From Triticum aestivum (taxonomy: Eukaryota; Streptophyta; Magnoliopsida; Poales; Poaceae), in contig NC_057802.1 of assembly GCF_018294505.1 (NCBI RefSeq), positions 310,145,137 through 310,209,136 on the forward strand: 64,000 nucleotides of DNA. Direction: 5' to 3'. Below, in pieces: positions 33,088 to 43,872 of this stretch; the first letter of the stretch is position 1, and each line of letters begins with the position of its first letter. The notes under the pieces were generated by a model. The model was given only the letters and a program-made list of their open reading frames with translations. It did not search any database and was not told the origin of the DNA. The translations under genes and the position numbers were made by a program.

Positions 33088-35694
33088 ATGGCCGATCTAG
33101 GGAATGAGGGAGGTGTCGCACCACTTGCGGAGGATGGTCAAAACCTACCCCCCGCCGCGGCCGACGCACTTGTTGCTCCGGCCGTTGCTCCCGTCGCCCC
33201 CATTAACCCGGGTGCCCCGTTGACCGCAGCCGATATTCTTTCAATGTTTGCGGACCTCAAAACTTCTATGTTGAAAGAAGTTCGCTCCTCGGTCAAGGAG
33301 GAAATTGATGCTCGCTTAAAGCCCTCGACATCCGCCTCAAACTCATTTGATCCAAATGCGGTTCATGATGCGGATGATTCGAGAGAACCTCTTGCATCCC
33401 CGGCTCGCACTCAAGTTCCCAAGTACAATGTCGTGGAACCATTTTACTCACCACAACCCTTGCAGCACCCTCGCATTAATCCTGTGGGGCCTCCGCCCCC
33501 TTTGAAAGCTAACGCGTTTGCTAAGTGGAAGCTAGATATGGAGTCTCATATTCGTAGTGCATCTACACAACTATGGTGGATTGTGGTCAATGGTTTCAAC
33601 CCCAAGGATCCCATGAATCTCACTCCAAGAGAAGCAGTTGATGATCAACTCAATGCTACTGCCCACCACATGTTGCGCACCGCGGTGACCGATGACTATA
33701 GTGACTCCATTGCTCTCCTCAAGACCGCCAAGGAAATTTGGGATTGCCTTGAGGAGGCCCTCGAAGGTGATGAAACAATTCGAAGATCTCGGTTGGCTTT
33801 GCTCAAGCAAGAAGTCAACCTATTTGTGAGAAATGAGGGTGAGTCCGCGGAAGAGGTATATCGAAGGTTGAAGTCTCTTGTGCTCAATTTGAGAACCTTT
33901 GGGTGCACTTGGGCGAATGATGATTTCATTAAGGACAAGTTCATTGATGCTATGGTTCTCACGGAACATACCATGGTGATGATGATACATCAACGCCCGG
34001 ACTATCAAAAGTTGACCACGGCACAAGTTGTATCCACCTTCTCAACTCATGTTCTTTTGGAGACCAAGTCCAAGAAGACCTTTGCCATAGCTCAAGCCAC
34101 CAAGAACTCAAATCTTGCATTGAAGGCCAAGAAAGTAGTTGCCCAACCCTCAAGGGATGAAGAAGTTTTTGAAGAGACTTGTGAGGAAGATATTGACACC
34201 TCATGCCCGGCAAATGACTTTGCGGAAGACTTGGCTCTCTTGGTCAAGAAATATTCCGGGACCATGGCAAACAAAGGGAAGAATCTGCAAGGAATATCGT
34301 TTGGACGAAGAAAATGCTACAATTGTGATAGCCCAAGACATTTTGTGCACGATTGTCCTTATGAGAGACGTGAAGACAAGTCCGAGAAGCTTGTGCTCAA
34401 GAAGAAGAAGTTCACCAAGTTTTCCAAGAGGAAAGATGACAAGGCTCTTGTTCATGAGGAGTACATGTCCGGAGATGAAGATGACGGTGATGATGATTAT
34501 GTGGGCACGGCCGCCATTGCCATGCATGCCACTACCTCCTCCTCCACCACCGGCCTCTTCGACTCTCCCAACGAGGACAAGCCGTTCACTCATCATTGCC
34601 TCATGGCCAAAGAGGTAAAAACAAAGTCCAACTCTCAAAAACCCTTCATCCACACTCCCAATGTTTCATGTGAGATAGTGGAGGATGAGTGTGATGATGG
34701 TGTGGATAATGATGAGGAATCCTTGATGGCTTTCATGAACACTCTTCATGGTGAAGCCCGTGCTCGTTTTAGTGATCTCCTTAAATCGCTCGCCGAACGC
34801 GATGATTTTATTGAGAACGTTGAAAACCTCCTCATAGAGGAAAAAGAGAGAGTCGAACTCCTCGAGCACGAGCTATATGAAGAGAGTATCATGAGAGTAT
34901 CACTTGAGGAAGCCTTGTCTTCTCATAAAATTGACTTCGTTAAAACCGATGATGCATTGCAACTTGCTCTTGAGAACAACGATGCCCTTAAAGTAAGGGT
35001 TGAAAAGCTTCTAGTTGATCACACGAGACTTGTTGAGGAACATGAGCTCCTTGTGACTAGTTCCAAGGTTGTCAAAGGTGACCTCATTGCCCTCACCGAG
35101 TCGTATGCTCAACTTAAAGCTACAACCATTAAGGCTCTTACTTCCATCCCTCATATTGATTTAAATGATGAATCTTGTACGGCTAACTTTGCTCATGATT
35201 GCACCTCTCTCCAAGAGGAGAATAAGAAGTTAAAAACCCAAATTGAGAAAGGGCTTGTGTCGTGCATTCAAGGGGAGAAAAACGTCAATGACCTCTTGAG
35301 CAACCAAAAGGAGTGTGTTGCCAAGGAGGGAATTGGGTTTGACCCCTCTTCTAAGAAGAAGAAGACCAAGAAGAAGAGCAACAAGAAGAAGATCGATCCT
35401 ACTTCTCCTCCCCAACAAAAGATAGCATTTGTTCATGAAGGACACAAGGAGAAGGAGAAGGAAAAAGGGAATGTCGGGGATGGCAAGGTCACTAGGGACA
35501 AGGCCATTCCCAAAGAGTTTGCCGGCAAGAACAACCCATCTTATGTCCTCATGAGAGGAAATGATGGTCATACCTTTGCTAAATTTGTTGGCACTAACTA
35601 TGATGATTATGCTTGGACTATTTGGGTTCCTAAGACCCTTATTGCTAACTCTCTAGGACCCATTGCAAAATGGGGACCTAAAATCAAAGCTTGA
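33088..35694 (+). CDS. gag: Gag of the Sirevirus-type element
   Basis: 868 residues from ATG 33088, 38 bp after the PBS. An Ala/Pro-rich N-terminus is followed by the copia gag core (UBN2-type, about residues 140-340), one CCHC zinc knuckle (CYNCDSPRHFVHDC, residues 410-423), a Lys-rich patch, and long coiled-coil sequence (about residues 555-760), then a Lys-rich tract near residues 756-775. The large Gag with coiled coil is typical of Sireviruses. Gag forms the virus-like particle and binds the RNA genome. The frame closes with TGA at 35692. Pol is in the same frame, after a second stop (TAG, 35701-35703). Confidence 0.93.
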   Translation: MADLGNEGGVAPLAEDGQNLPPAAADALVAPAVAPVAPINPGAPLTAADILSMFADLKTSMLKEVRSSVKEEIDARLKPSTSASNSFDPNAVHDADDSREPLASPARTQVPKYNVVEPFYSPQPLQHPRINPVGPPPPLKANAFAKWKLDMESHIRSASTQLWWIVVNGFNPKDPMNLTPREAVDDQLNATAHHMLRTAVTDDYSDSIALLKTAKEIWDCLEEALEGDETIRRSRLALLKQEVNLFVRNEGESAEEVYRRLKSLVLNLRTFGCTWANDDFIKDKFIDAMVLTEHTMVMMIHQRPDYQKLTTAQVVSTFSTHVLLETKSKKTFAIAQATKNSNLALKAKKVVAQPSRDEEVFEETCEEDIDTSCPANDFAEDLALLVKKYSGTMANKGKNLQGISFGRRKCYNCDSPRHFVHDCPYERREDKSEKLVLKKKKFTKFSKRKDDKALVHEEYMSGDEDDGDDDYVGTAAIAMHATTSSSTTGLFDSPNEDKPFTHHCLMAKEVKTKSNSQKPFIHTPNVSCEIVEDECDDGVDNDEESLMAFMNTLHGEARARFSDLLKSLAERDDFIENVENLLIEEKERVELLEHELYEESIMRVSLEEALSSHKIDFVKTDDALQLALENNDALKVRVEKLLVDHTRLVEEHELLVTSSKVVKGDLIALTESYAQLKATTIKALTSIPHIDLNDESCTANFAHDCTSLQEENKKLKTQIEKGLVSCIQGEKNVNDLLSNQKECVAKEGIGFDPSSKKKKTKKKSNKKKIDPTSPPQQKIAFVHEGHKEKEKEKGNVGDGKVTRDKAIPKEFAGKNNPSYVLMRGNDGHTFAKFVGTNYDDYAWTIWVPKTLIANSLGPIAKWGPKIKA

Positions 35695-35703
35695 TTCTTG
35701 TAG

Positions 35704-36372
35704 GACTATACCTCCGGTGGAACACAATGGGTGATCGATAGTGGTTGCACCAATCATATGACCGGAGAGAGGGAGATGCTTGTGGAGTTCATTGATTCGG
35801 TCAAGGCCACTTCAAACATCTCTTTTGGTGACAATAGCAAGGGCAAGGTATTGGGTTTGGGCAAGGTGGTAATCTCTAGTGATGCATCACTTAAGAATGT
35901 CATGCTTGTTCAATCTCTTCACTACAATTTACTTTCTACAATTCAATTGGCTCGTGCCAGTTATGATTCTCATTTAGGTGAATTTCATGTGACCGTCTTT
36001 AAGAGAAGCAATCTCAAAGTGGTCTTTGTTGGGCATGTTGAAGACAACCTTTACGTGGTTGATTTCTCAAATGAGAAAACTTATCTTGTAACATGTCTAA
36101 TGGCCAAGGCCGACGTGGGGTGGCTTTGGCATCGCCGGCTAGCGCACGTTGGCATGAGAAATTTACAAGCTCTCTTAAAGGGGGAGCACATCCTTGGACT
36201 AACCAATGTGTCTTTTGCCAAAGATCGTCCTTGTAGTGCGTGCATTGCCGGAAAACTTCATGAAAAAGCTCATAAGGTGTCAACTATCATTACCACTTTG
36301 AGGCCTCTCGAGCTCATTCACTTGGATCTCTTTGGGCCTCCATCTTATGATAGTTTGGGAGGGAGGAGGTAA
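35704..36372 (+). pseudogene. pol: Pol part 1: protease and integrase zinc-binding domain
   Basis: Same frame as gag. The aspartic protease motif DSGCTNHMTG begins at about 35737. The HHCC zinc domain of integrase (WHRRLAHVG ... CSACIAGK, 36127-36255) and the first catalytic Asp region (HLDLFGP, about 36319) follow. A TAA at 36370-36372 interrupts integrase a few codons before [12 protein letters not shown]; the frame then continues unchanged. A coding role would require read-through, or this copy is simply mutated. Confidence 0.88.
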
Positions 36373-38280
36373 TGCCTTGTCATTGTCGATGACTATACAA
36401 GATATACATGGGTGTTCTTCCTCAAGACTAAAGATGAAACTCAAGACACCTTCATCAACTTTGCCAAAGAATCTCAACGTCAACATAATTGTGAGATCAA
36501 GGCAATTCGAAGTGACAACGGCACCGAGTTCAAAAATTACACTATGAACGAGTTCTTGAGCGATGAGGGGATCAAGCATCAATATGCCGCGCCATACACT
36601 CCCGAACAAAATTGTGTTGCGGAAAGGAAGAACCGGACTCTCATTGAGATGGCAAGGACCATGCTTGACGAGTACAAGTCTCCATACAAGCTTTGGGCCG
36701 AAGCCATCAACACCGCGTGCCATGCTACAAACCGGCTTTATCTTCGGAAGCTCAAGAACAAGACTCCCTACGAACTCCTAATCGGGAGAAAGCCTAACGT
36801 CAAATACTTTCGAGTATTCGGTTGTAAGTGTTTCATTCTAAATAAGAAATCCCGTTTAGCTAAGTTTGCGCCTAAAACTTATGAGGGCATATTTGTTGGA
36901 TATGCATCAAACTCGCATGCTTACCGTGTTCTCAACAAATCCACCGGATGTATTGAGGAAATGGTAAATGTGGAGTTTGATGAAGATAATGGTTCCCGTG
37001 CGGAGCAAATTGTTCCTAGTGTTGTAGGTGATGAGGCTCCTTCACAAGCTATAAGGACTACGGGGATAGGCCACATTCGTCCACAAGAAACACCCCAAGT
37101 CCAAGTAGAAGAAGAAGGAGTAAGAGCCCCTCTTGTGGATTCTACACAAGGGAAGTCATCACCGCCACCACAAGGTCAAGATGCTATGGAAAATCATGAA
37201 TCTATCCAAGAACAAGATCAAGTCCCTCATGTTCCCAAGCAAGATCAAGGGCAAGCCCAACCAAATGGCGAAGAACCAATCCGTGAGGCCCAAGGTCAAG
37301 CTCTTGATCAAGATCAAGATCAAGATCAAGATCAATCCCAACCTCAAGTGTCTTCCACATCATCACATCCAAGTGATCAAGAACTAGAGGTTGTGAAGAG
37401 AAGGGTGTCTCCAAGGCTAAAGCATTCTCAAGGCCAAGCTTCTTCCACAAGTTCAAAACCAAGTGAAGAAGAGCTTACCCTCAAAGTGCAAAAAGCGGCC
37501 GCCAAGTTAAAGCATCTTCAACATCTCATCGACAACATTTATGGAAGCATCAACAAAGGGGTAACTACTCGTAGACGTTTGGCAAACTTTTGTGAACATC
37601 ACTCGTTTGTCTCTTGTGTTGAGCCCCTTAAGGTTGAAGATGCACTTGACGACCCGGATTGGGTAAATGCCATGCATGAAGAACTCAACAACTTCACCCG
37701 CAACAAAGTATGGACTCTCGTGAAGAGACCCAAAGAACATCATAATGTCATTGGAACAAAGTGGATCTTTAAGAACAAACAAGATGAGCATGGACAAGTC
37801 ACTAGAAACAAGGCAAGGTTAGTGGCACAAGGGTTCACCCAAGTTGAAGGTTTGGTCTTCGGTGAAACCTTTGCCCCCGTTGCCCGTCTTGAGTCCATTC
37901 GTATCTTGCTTGCATATGCTTCACATCATGATTTCAAATTGTATCAAATGGATGTGAAGAGTGCATTTCTTAATGGTCCTCTTAAGGAGTTGGTGTATGT
38001 CAAACAACCTCCAGGTTTCGAAGACCCCGATCACCCATCTCACGTTTATGAACTCCATAAGGCGCTCTATGGACTTAAACAAGCACCTCGTGCTTGGTAT
38101 GATCACCTTACGGCGTTCTTAAGCGAGAAGGGGTTCCAGATCGGGTTAATAGATTCCACTCTCTTCACGAAGAGGGTAAAAGGAGAATTGTTTGTGTGCC
38201 AAATATATGTTGATGATATTATTTTTGGTTCCACTAACCATGCTATTAACGTTGAGTTTGAGAATCTTATGACCAAGTAA
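36373..38280 (+). pseudogene. pol: Pol part 2: integrase core and reverse transcriptase
   Basis: Continues in frame. It contains the second integrase Asp ([10 protein letters not shown], about 36508), the catalytic Glu region (CVAERKNRT, about 36611), a long Gln/Pro/Asp-rich linker with repeated Asp-Gln codons (37290-37340), and the reverse-transcriptase fingers and palm with DVKSAFLNG (about 37950) and the active-site YVDD (38207-38218). It ends at TAA 38278-38280 inside RT, where an Arg or similar codon would be expected before FAMSMMGELKFFLG. Confidence 0.9.
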
Positions 38281-39159
38281 TTTGCTATGAGCATGATGGG
38301 AGAGTTGAAGTTTTTCCTCGGATTTCAAGTGAAGCAATTGAGAGGAGGAACCTTCATCAACCAAGCACTTTATATTCAAGACATGCTCAAGAGGTTCAAA
38401 ATGCAAGATGTCAAGCCCATGAAGACGCCCATGCCCACAAATGGCCAACTTAATCTTGATCCCAATGGTAAAGATGTGGATCAAAAGGTATATCGCTCTA
38501 TGATCGGTTCTTTGCTTTACCTTTGTGCATCTAGGCCGGATATTATGTTGAGTGTGTGTATGTGTGCAAGATTTCAATCCGCTCCCAAGGAGAGCCATTT
38601 TTTGGCAGTGAAAAGAATCCTTCGATATTTGGTTCATACCCCAAACTTGGGCCTTTGGTACCCCAAAGGAGCAACTTTCAAGCTATTAGGATATTCGGAT
38701 TCGGATTGGGCCGGAGACAAGATAGACCGCAAGTCCACTTCCGGGTCTTGTCAATTCCTAGGGAGGTCATTGGTAAGTTGGTCTTCAAAGAAGCAGAATT
38801 GTGTGTCCCTTTCAACCGCCGAGGCCGAGTACATTGCTGCAGGAAGTTGTTGTGCACAATTATTATGGATGAGGCAAACTTTGATGGATTATGGTGTCAA
38901 ATGTGACAAAGTGCCTCTATTTTGTGACAATGAAAGTGCAATCAAGATCGCCGACAATCCAGTGCAACATAGCCGAACCAAACATATCGAGATTCGTCAT
39001 CACTTCATTCGAGATCATGTGGCCAAGGGAGACATTGATTTATTCCATGTCAACACCGAGAAGCAACTTGCCGACATTTTTACCAAGCCACTTGATGAAG
39101 CAAGATTCCGCGAGTTAAGGCATGAGCTGAATATCGTGGATATAAGTAACTTGGATTGA
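38281..39159 (+). pseudogene. pol: Pol part 3: reverse transcriptase end and RNase H
   Basis: Same frame as parts 1 and 2. It starts with the conserved copia FAMSMMGELKFFLG block and then the RNase H domain: SDSDWAGDKIDRKSTSG (first Asp, about 38696), STAEAEYIA (Glu, about 38812) and CDNESAIKIADNP (Asp, about 38926). It ends with TGA 39157-39159. RNase H residues look intact. Confidence 0.9.
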
Positions 39160-39884
39160 GGTTCTTGCATACACACACATACTCTACTAGTATCTTGTTT
39201 TAGATGTAGGCACCTAAGTAGGGGGAGCTAGCTCAACTAATGAGCTATCTTATCCTACTAGTGCATAAATTGATCAAAATCTTTCACATTAGCCATTTGA
39301 AGATGGCATTTGTGCTTCAAAGATGAGTATTGGTCTTGGACCCAAGGTTCATATCTTCGCGGTGCCATACCAAACAAACTCAAACATGGTGGCTTCGGCC
39401 ACCGCCCTCCGTTGGAGGTTGGATCGTTTTTATCTTTTGTTTGTGTGGTTCTTCTTGTCCTTGTGTTCGTGTTTCCGTGAGTGTGTGTTTTCTCGAGTCT
39501 CTTCCAGTGCAAGTGCTACACATACTCCTTTCTAGTAGTGTTGGATTTCTTCTGCGACGTGTTCAGAAGTGAGGCGGGAATGCTCTTTGGGATCTTGGTA
39601 AGAATTTGCATTCAGCCATAACCCAACAAGCTTCTTCCTGTCAAAATCCTCTGGATACCCCGTGCCCACGGCCCTTGTACCGTGCGCACGGGGCCTTTAG
39701 CCCGTGCACACGGGGTCTGCGGTTTCTGGCCCTGAAGAGGTGGGACGTGGGGGGTTTGGGTTCTTTCCCACCCAGTCGCCCCCTCCACGCCCCAGATCGC
39801 CTCCAGGCCGCCGCCGTCGCCTCCTTGTCGCCGGTGCTCCTCCGTGCACCGTGGGACTTCGCTGCTCCGTGGAGATCTTCCGGG
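39160..39884 (+). other. Leader between pol and the extra ORF
   Basis: It holds the first AGGGGGAG octamer (39220-39227) just after pol and three copies or variants of the CCCGTGCGCACGGG palindrome (39656-39717). The last part is GC-rich and CT-rich. The several overlapping frames here look incidental. Confidence 0.7.
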
Positions 39885-41823
39885 ATGGGGTCCTCCTCTG
39901 GTATCTCCCTCCCATTGTTCTTCTTTTTCCTCCTTTGGATCCGTTTTAGTCTAGGGTTTCCTCCTCTACTAGTCTAGGCCAGTCTTTCCCTTGTGGTAGA
40001 CTAGGGGCGGATGGGCATTACTGTGGCAGTTCTCCCTGCCGCACTCACTCCCGGATCTCGATCTGGAAGTGGTTGCCGCTGGGCGAACCCCGTGTCCACG
40101 GGCCTTGTACCGTGCGCACGGGACCCCGTGTCCACGGTGGTCAGACCCCCGTGTGCACGGGGTACACAGTGGTGCCAGTCCTCCTTCTTCTCTGTCTTCC
40201 ATTCCTCGCCAGCTTCTCGAGCACTTGTACTTATTTGTGTCTCTCGTGTTTGTTGTGTTTTGTTGCTGTTGTGTTTCAGACTCTGCTGACAAGAGGTCCG
40301 AGCTTCGTCGCAAGCGCACCAAGGCAGGTTCCAGGGAATTCTCTTTGGCTCCTCGTCAGCCGTCCGAAGGAAGTGGTCTGGGCTCTGAGATGGGCCGTGT
40401 TCGCCATACCGCCTCCAAGCAGCCAGTGATTGAAGCCTCTGAGGATTCAGAAGAGGAGTATGATTCGCAGGAAGATGCTCACTATGAGAACCCCGCAGAT
40501 GCAGAAATAGAAGATGAGGATGATTCTGCTGATGATGTTGATGAGGAGGAAGGAGAGGAACATGTGCTCCCAGGAGGTCGGAATGTCAAGAATCTACCTC
40601 TCTCTAAGTGGACCAAGCCAGAGCTTTGGGCTTGCAGGCAGGATTTCCCCTATGTGCCAAACACTGATGCAGGGGTTGACCCAAGATTCAAGAATGATTT
40701 TCAACACCGGGTGTTCTCTGAGCTGATCATGACCAAGAAAAACAAGTTTGCCCCCCACAAGCAAATCAATGTGGAGGCTCTTCGGGACAATGATCATACC
40801 TATCCCGGTGTGTATAGTGCTCTTGGGAGGCTTGGCTTGATCCCGTTCGTCGCCTTCCACCATCCGTTCAGTGAAGATCTTGTGATGCAGTTCTTTGCCA
40901 CCATATACTTCCACAGTGACGAGGCTCGCACTATGACTTGGATGTCTGGCACATATGAGTGTGAGGCCTCCATGGCCAAGTTCTCTGACATCATTCTGTA
41001 TCGGTTCTTTGCTGAGGAGCATCCTGAGTATGGCCGTGTTCGTGAGACAGGTAGAGACAAGGATGAGATTGCTTTTGCTTACAAGCCAGACAAGGCCTTC
41101 ACCACCGGTTCTATCAAACATTTGAAGCCAACCTATGATACTATGCGTCACATTCTTAGGTACACGCTTAATCCTAAGACCGGGGACTCTCACAATCTGA
41201 GGAGCTCCATGTTGGATATCTTTGTCTACCTTCATAACAAGAAGAAAGTGGATGTTCTGGACTTCATGTTCTTTGAGATCAGGCAGTGTGTTCAGGAGAA
41301 CAAGTCATGCATCTATGCTCCGTTCATCCAAGCTTTGATTGAGTCCGTCTGTCCCGCCAGGTACATTGCCAAGTACCGCACCTCCTTTCCGAAGCGTGAT
41401 TCCAACTGGCTTCCAGCTGCTCCTCCACCATATGTGCCTCCCAAGAAGGGGCGCAACCCCAGGCCTGAGGATCGTGCTACCTACACTGAGGGATGTTCAT
41501 CCTATGTGCGGATTCCGTGTAGCAAAGGGAAGCAGGTTGCTACTGATGCCAGTTTCACCAGAGAGGAGAAGAAGTCTCTTCTGAAGACCGTGAGCAACAT
41601 GTTCAAAATGTGTCAGTCCATTCAGCGCCGTCAGGTCAAGGAGATCAACAAGGGAAAGCTGGTGAGGCGTCAGGAGAAGGCTGAGCGTGCTGCAGCTGGT
41701 GAGGAGGTTGGTCCAGGGTCCGAGGACATCGACAGTGTGGCCACAGCTCGTTCTTTTCCCTTGGGGGAATGGCACTTTGATGATGATGATGATGATGCTT
41801 CGAGCGCACCTCCTCTTGTCTAG
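39885..41823 (+). CDS. Extra 3' ORF (ORF3, 'env-like' position), predicted spliced
   Basis: The unspliced open frame begins only at GTG 40069 inside palindromic repeat DNA, so that start is unlikely. A better model has a 16-nt exon from ATG 39885 to 39900, donor gtatct at 39901, a pyrimidine-rich acceptor ending ttgtgtttcag at 40279, and a second exon 40280-41823. The join is in frame and gives 519 residues. The protein has a basic N-terminus, a long acidic Glu/Asp stretch, a conserved central core (about 40750-41400), a Lys/Pro segment and an acidic end. There is no convincing signal peptide or transmembrane helix, so envelope function is doubtful. The core resembles the ORF at 61835-62987. 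Splicing is inference. Confidence 0.7.
40086..40163 (+). repeat. Palindromic repeats inside the predicted ORF3 intron
   Basis: Four copies or variants of CCCGTGCGCACGGG (for example ccccgtgtccacggg and cccccgtgtgcacgggg). This is the same motif as in the LTRs and at 39656-39717. Confidence 0.8.
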
Positions 41824-42368
41824 AGTCTCGTTAGCATCGCCTTTTCCCTTTTTGTTGTCTTGATGACAAAGGGGGAGAAGTGTTCTATTAGGGGCGTTTG
41901 CAGTTGGTTTCAGTTGGGTGAGATCTCAAGGCCTCGTTTCTCGTTTGTTTTGGTTGTGTTTATTTGGCTTGAGATACTCTTATTTACTTGCTTTCGCGGT
42001 GTGGTTGTGAGCTACCTAGTCTATGTGAGAGACTATCTACTTTATGGAATTTATCTATGCTTATGTTAATGTATCTTGTGGAGTATGATCTAGTTTCTAT
42101 ATGTTAGTCTCACGTTTTCTGCTCACCACACTTGCATGTGATCTAGGCACCGTGTTGGGTTTTATTATGTTGATCACATGCCTTGACAATGGGGATCTAG
42201 GGGGAGCCTCATATGTGTGTGCTTGATGCATAATCAAGCATTTTTTTCTTGCACATATATAGGGGGAGCTCCTTTGATCAACTATTGTCGCATGGCTGCT
42301 CACTTAAGTTGTATCCTATATGCCATGTCCTAACCATGTTGTCATCAATGCACCAAAAAGGGGGAGAT
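41824..42368 (+). other. 3' non-coding region with repeated polypurine tracts
   Basis: The octamer AGGGGGAG occurs at 41870, 42199, 42261 and 42359, the last being the functional-position PPT two bases before the 3' LTR. With the copy at 39220 there are five. Multiple conserved PPTs are a described property of Sireviruses. No gene is present. Confidence 0.85.
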
Positions 42369-43560
42369 TGAAAGTGCAAGTATCACTTAGATTATATTTT
42401 GGTGTGATGACAATGTGGTTAGTGGAACTAATGTTGGTTGCTAAAGTTTATCTCAGGACGTTGGTTCCAAGGTGTCCATTGATGGACGTGTGCGACCCCC
42501 CCAGTCCAAAAAGATCAAAGGCGTGGTTACCGGCGACTCGAAGGTTTTTCGTTTTGGTTCGATTTGAGTCGTAGGTAAAACCGCACTATCAAGAGGGGTC
42601 TTCGTGGAATTAGTGTCGTGTGGGAATGCCTCCAAGACAGATACACCAGCCCTCCTACACCTCCTCAGATATTCCACTTGTTGTGTGCTTTGCCGTGGTG
42701 TCCTGTGATGTTTTCATCAGAAATCTTCTGGACACCCCGTGGGCACGGGGTCTCTGACACCCCGTGCGCACGGGGTACCTCGCATCTCACTGGACACCCC
42801 GTGCGCACGGGGTCCAACGGGCAGAAATCCCCTCCCGGCCAAGAACACTATAAAAGCCCCCTTCTTCCTCCTCCATCCCCTAACCCTAATGTCTTGTTGA
42901 GCTCCTCCATTGCTACACCCCATTTTGCTCACTACTCTCAATCCCTCCACCCAATCTTGTTGAAACTTTGGGGATTGGGAGAGCAAGACCCGATCTACAC
43001 TTTGACCAAACCAAATCGCATTCCCCGCAACATTCATCCACCATGACTTGTTACTCTTGGAGCTTGGGCTCCTAGGCGGTTAGAGGTTCCTCCGGAAGCT
43101 TCCTTGCTTGTGGTGTGCTCCGGAGAAGTTTGTAAAGGTGTGGTGGTCGCCTTCAAGACCAACCCCGAGTGATTCGAGGCTCATCCGTTGGGGGTGACTC
43201 GAAGGAGATTACGGTGAGCCTTCGGTGGCGTTCCGCAAGCTTTGGCTCCGGCACCGCTCCAAACGGAGAGTAGCTCTTCCCCAAGGAAGAGTGAACTTCG
43301 GGATAAAATCCGCGTCCTCGTCTCACTTGTGGTTAATCCTTTCCCGCACTTTACTTAGCCTTGTATGCTTGTTGGCTTACTAATTAGTTTGTTGCCTAGC
43401 ATACTTAGCTTAGAGCTTGCTTGTCATATAGGTTGTGTTCACCTAGTTGCATATCTAGTGAACCCTTTTTATCCGGTAAGCCTTAAAATTGACAAGAAAG
43501 AGTAAAATTTGTAGTCTCCTATTCACCCCCCCCTCCTAGTCGACCGTATCGATCCTTTCA
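42369..43560 (+). repeat. 3' LTR of the Sirevirus-type element
   Basis: 1192 bp, beginning tgaaagtgcaag and ending cgatcctttca, followed by TSD acggc (43561-43565). It has only three palindrome copies (42734-42812) against eight in the 5' LTR. TATA box at 42849-42854. Confidence 0.95.
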
Positions 43561-43872
43561 ACGGCGCTCAAAGTACGCCGCCCAAGCCGCGTGGTTGTCG
43601 GCGGCGTACCGGGGGAGGGCGAGCTGCTCGTCGGTGAGGGAGGCGCGCACGATCTCGACCTCGGCGGCGAAGTAGGAGGGGCGCGCCATGGCGTCGGGCA
43701 ACGGGGGAATGGGCACTCCCCCGTTGCTGAGCCTCCACCCCGTCGGCCCGGCGCGCATGTCCCGCGGCGCCAGGATGTTCGCCTCGAATAGGAGCCACGA
43801 CTCCTGTTCGCGGAGCGAGCCGCGGCCGAAGCCGTTGGCCGCCGCCTCGTTTCCGGGGAAACGTTCGGCCAT
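43561..43872 (-). pseudogene. Harbinger-borne unknown gene, 5' part
   Basis: The likely start is the ATG at 43872-43870 on the minus strand, preceded by a GC-rich leader. 104 codons run to the Sirevirus TSD, including a 'SWLLFEANILAPRDMRAG' stretch, 'GWRLSNGGVPIPPLP' and a C-terminal 'NHAAWAAYFERR'. The frame is continued at 31694 across the insertion. A longer upstream frame to 44466 has low-complexity Arg/Pro/Ala composition and crosses the transposon end, so it is not taken as coding. Function unknown. Confidence 0.65.

Larger units (their letters stand above)
31700..43560 (+). mobile_element. Complete Sirevirus-type copia element with an extra 3' ORF
   Basis: 11,861 bp, with LTRs 31700-33035 (1336 bp) and 42369-43560 (1192 bp), TSD acggc, initiator Met-tRNA PBS, gag, pol in copia order (PR-IN-RT-RH), a third ORF downstream of pol, and multiple AGGGGGAG polypurine motifs ahead of the 3' LTR. 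This is the layout of the Sirevirus (SIRE1/Maximus) clade. The LTR length difference comes from copy number of a palindromic repeat. Outside it I count about ten substitutions (<1%), so insertion is recent. Pol keeps one reading frame with four stops; the third ORF is open. It landed in the coding part of a Harbinger-like element. Confidence 0.95.

Noticed and set aside
34139..34653. Overlapping ORFs inside gag on both strands
   Set aside because: These are shadows of the 868-codon gag frame, which has the zinc knuckle and coiled coil.
40069..40279. N-terminal extension of ORF3 from the GTG codon
   Set aside because: It translates palindromic repeat and pyrimidine-tract DNA, lacks an ATG, and is better explained as intron.
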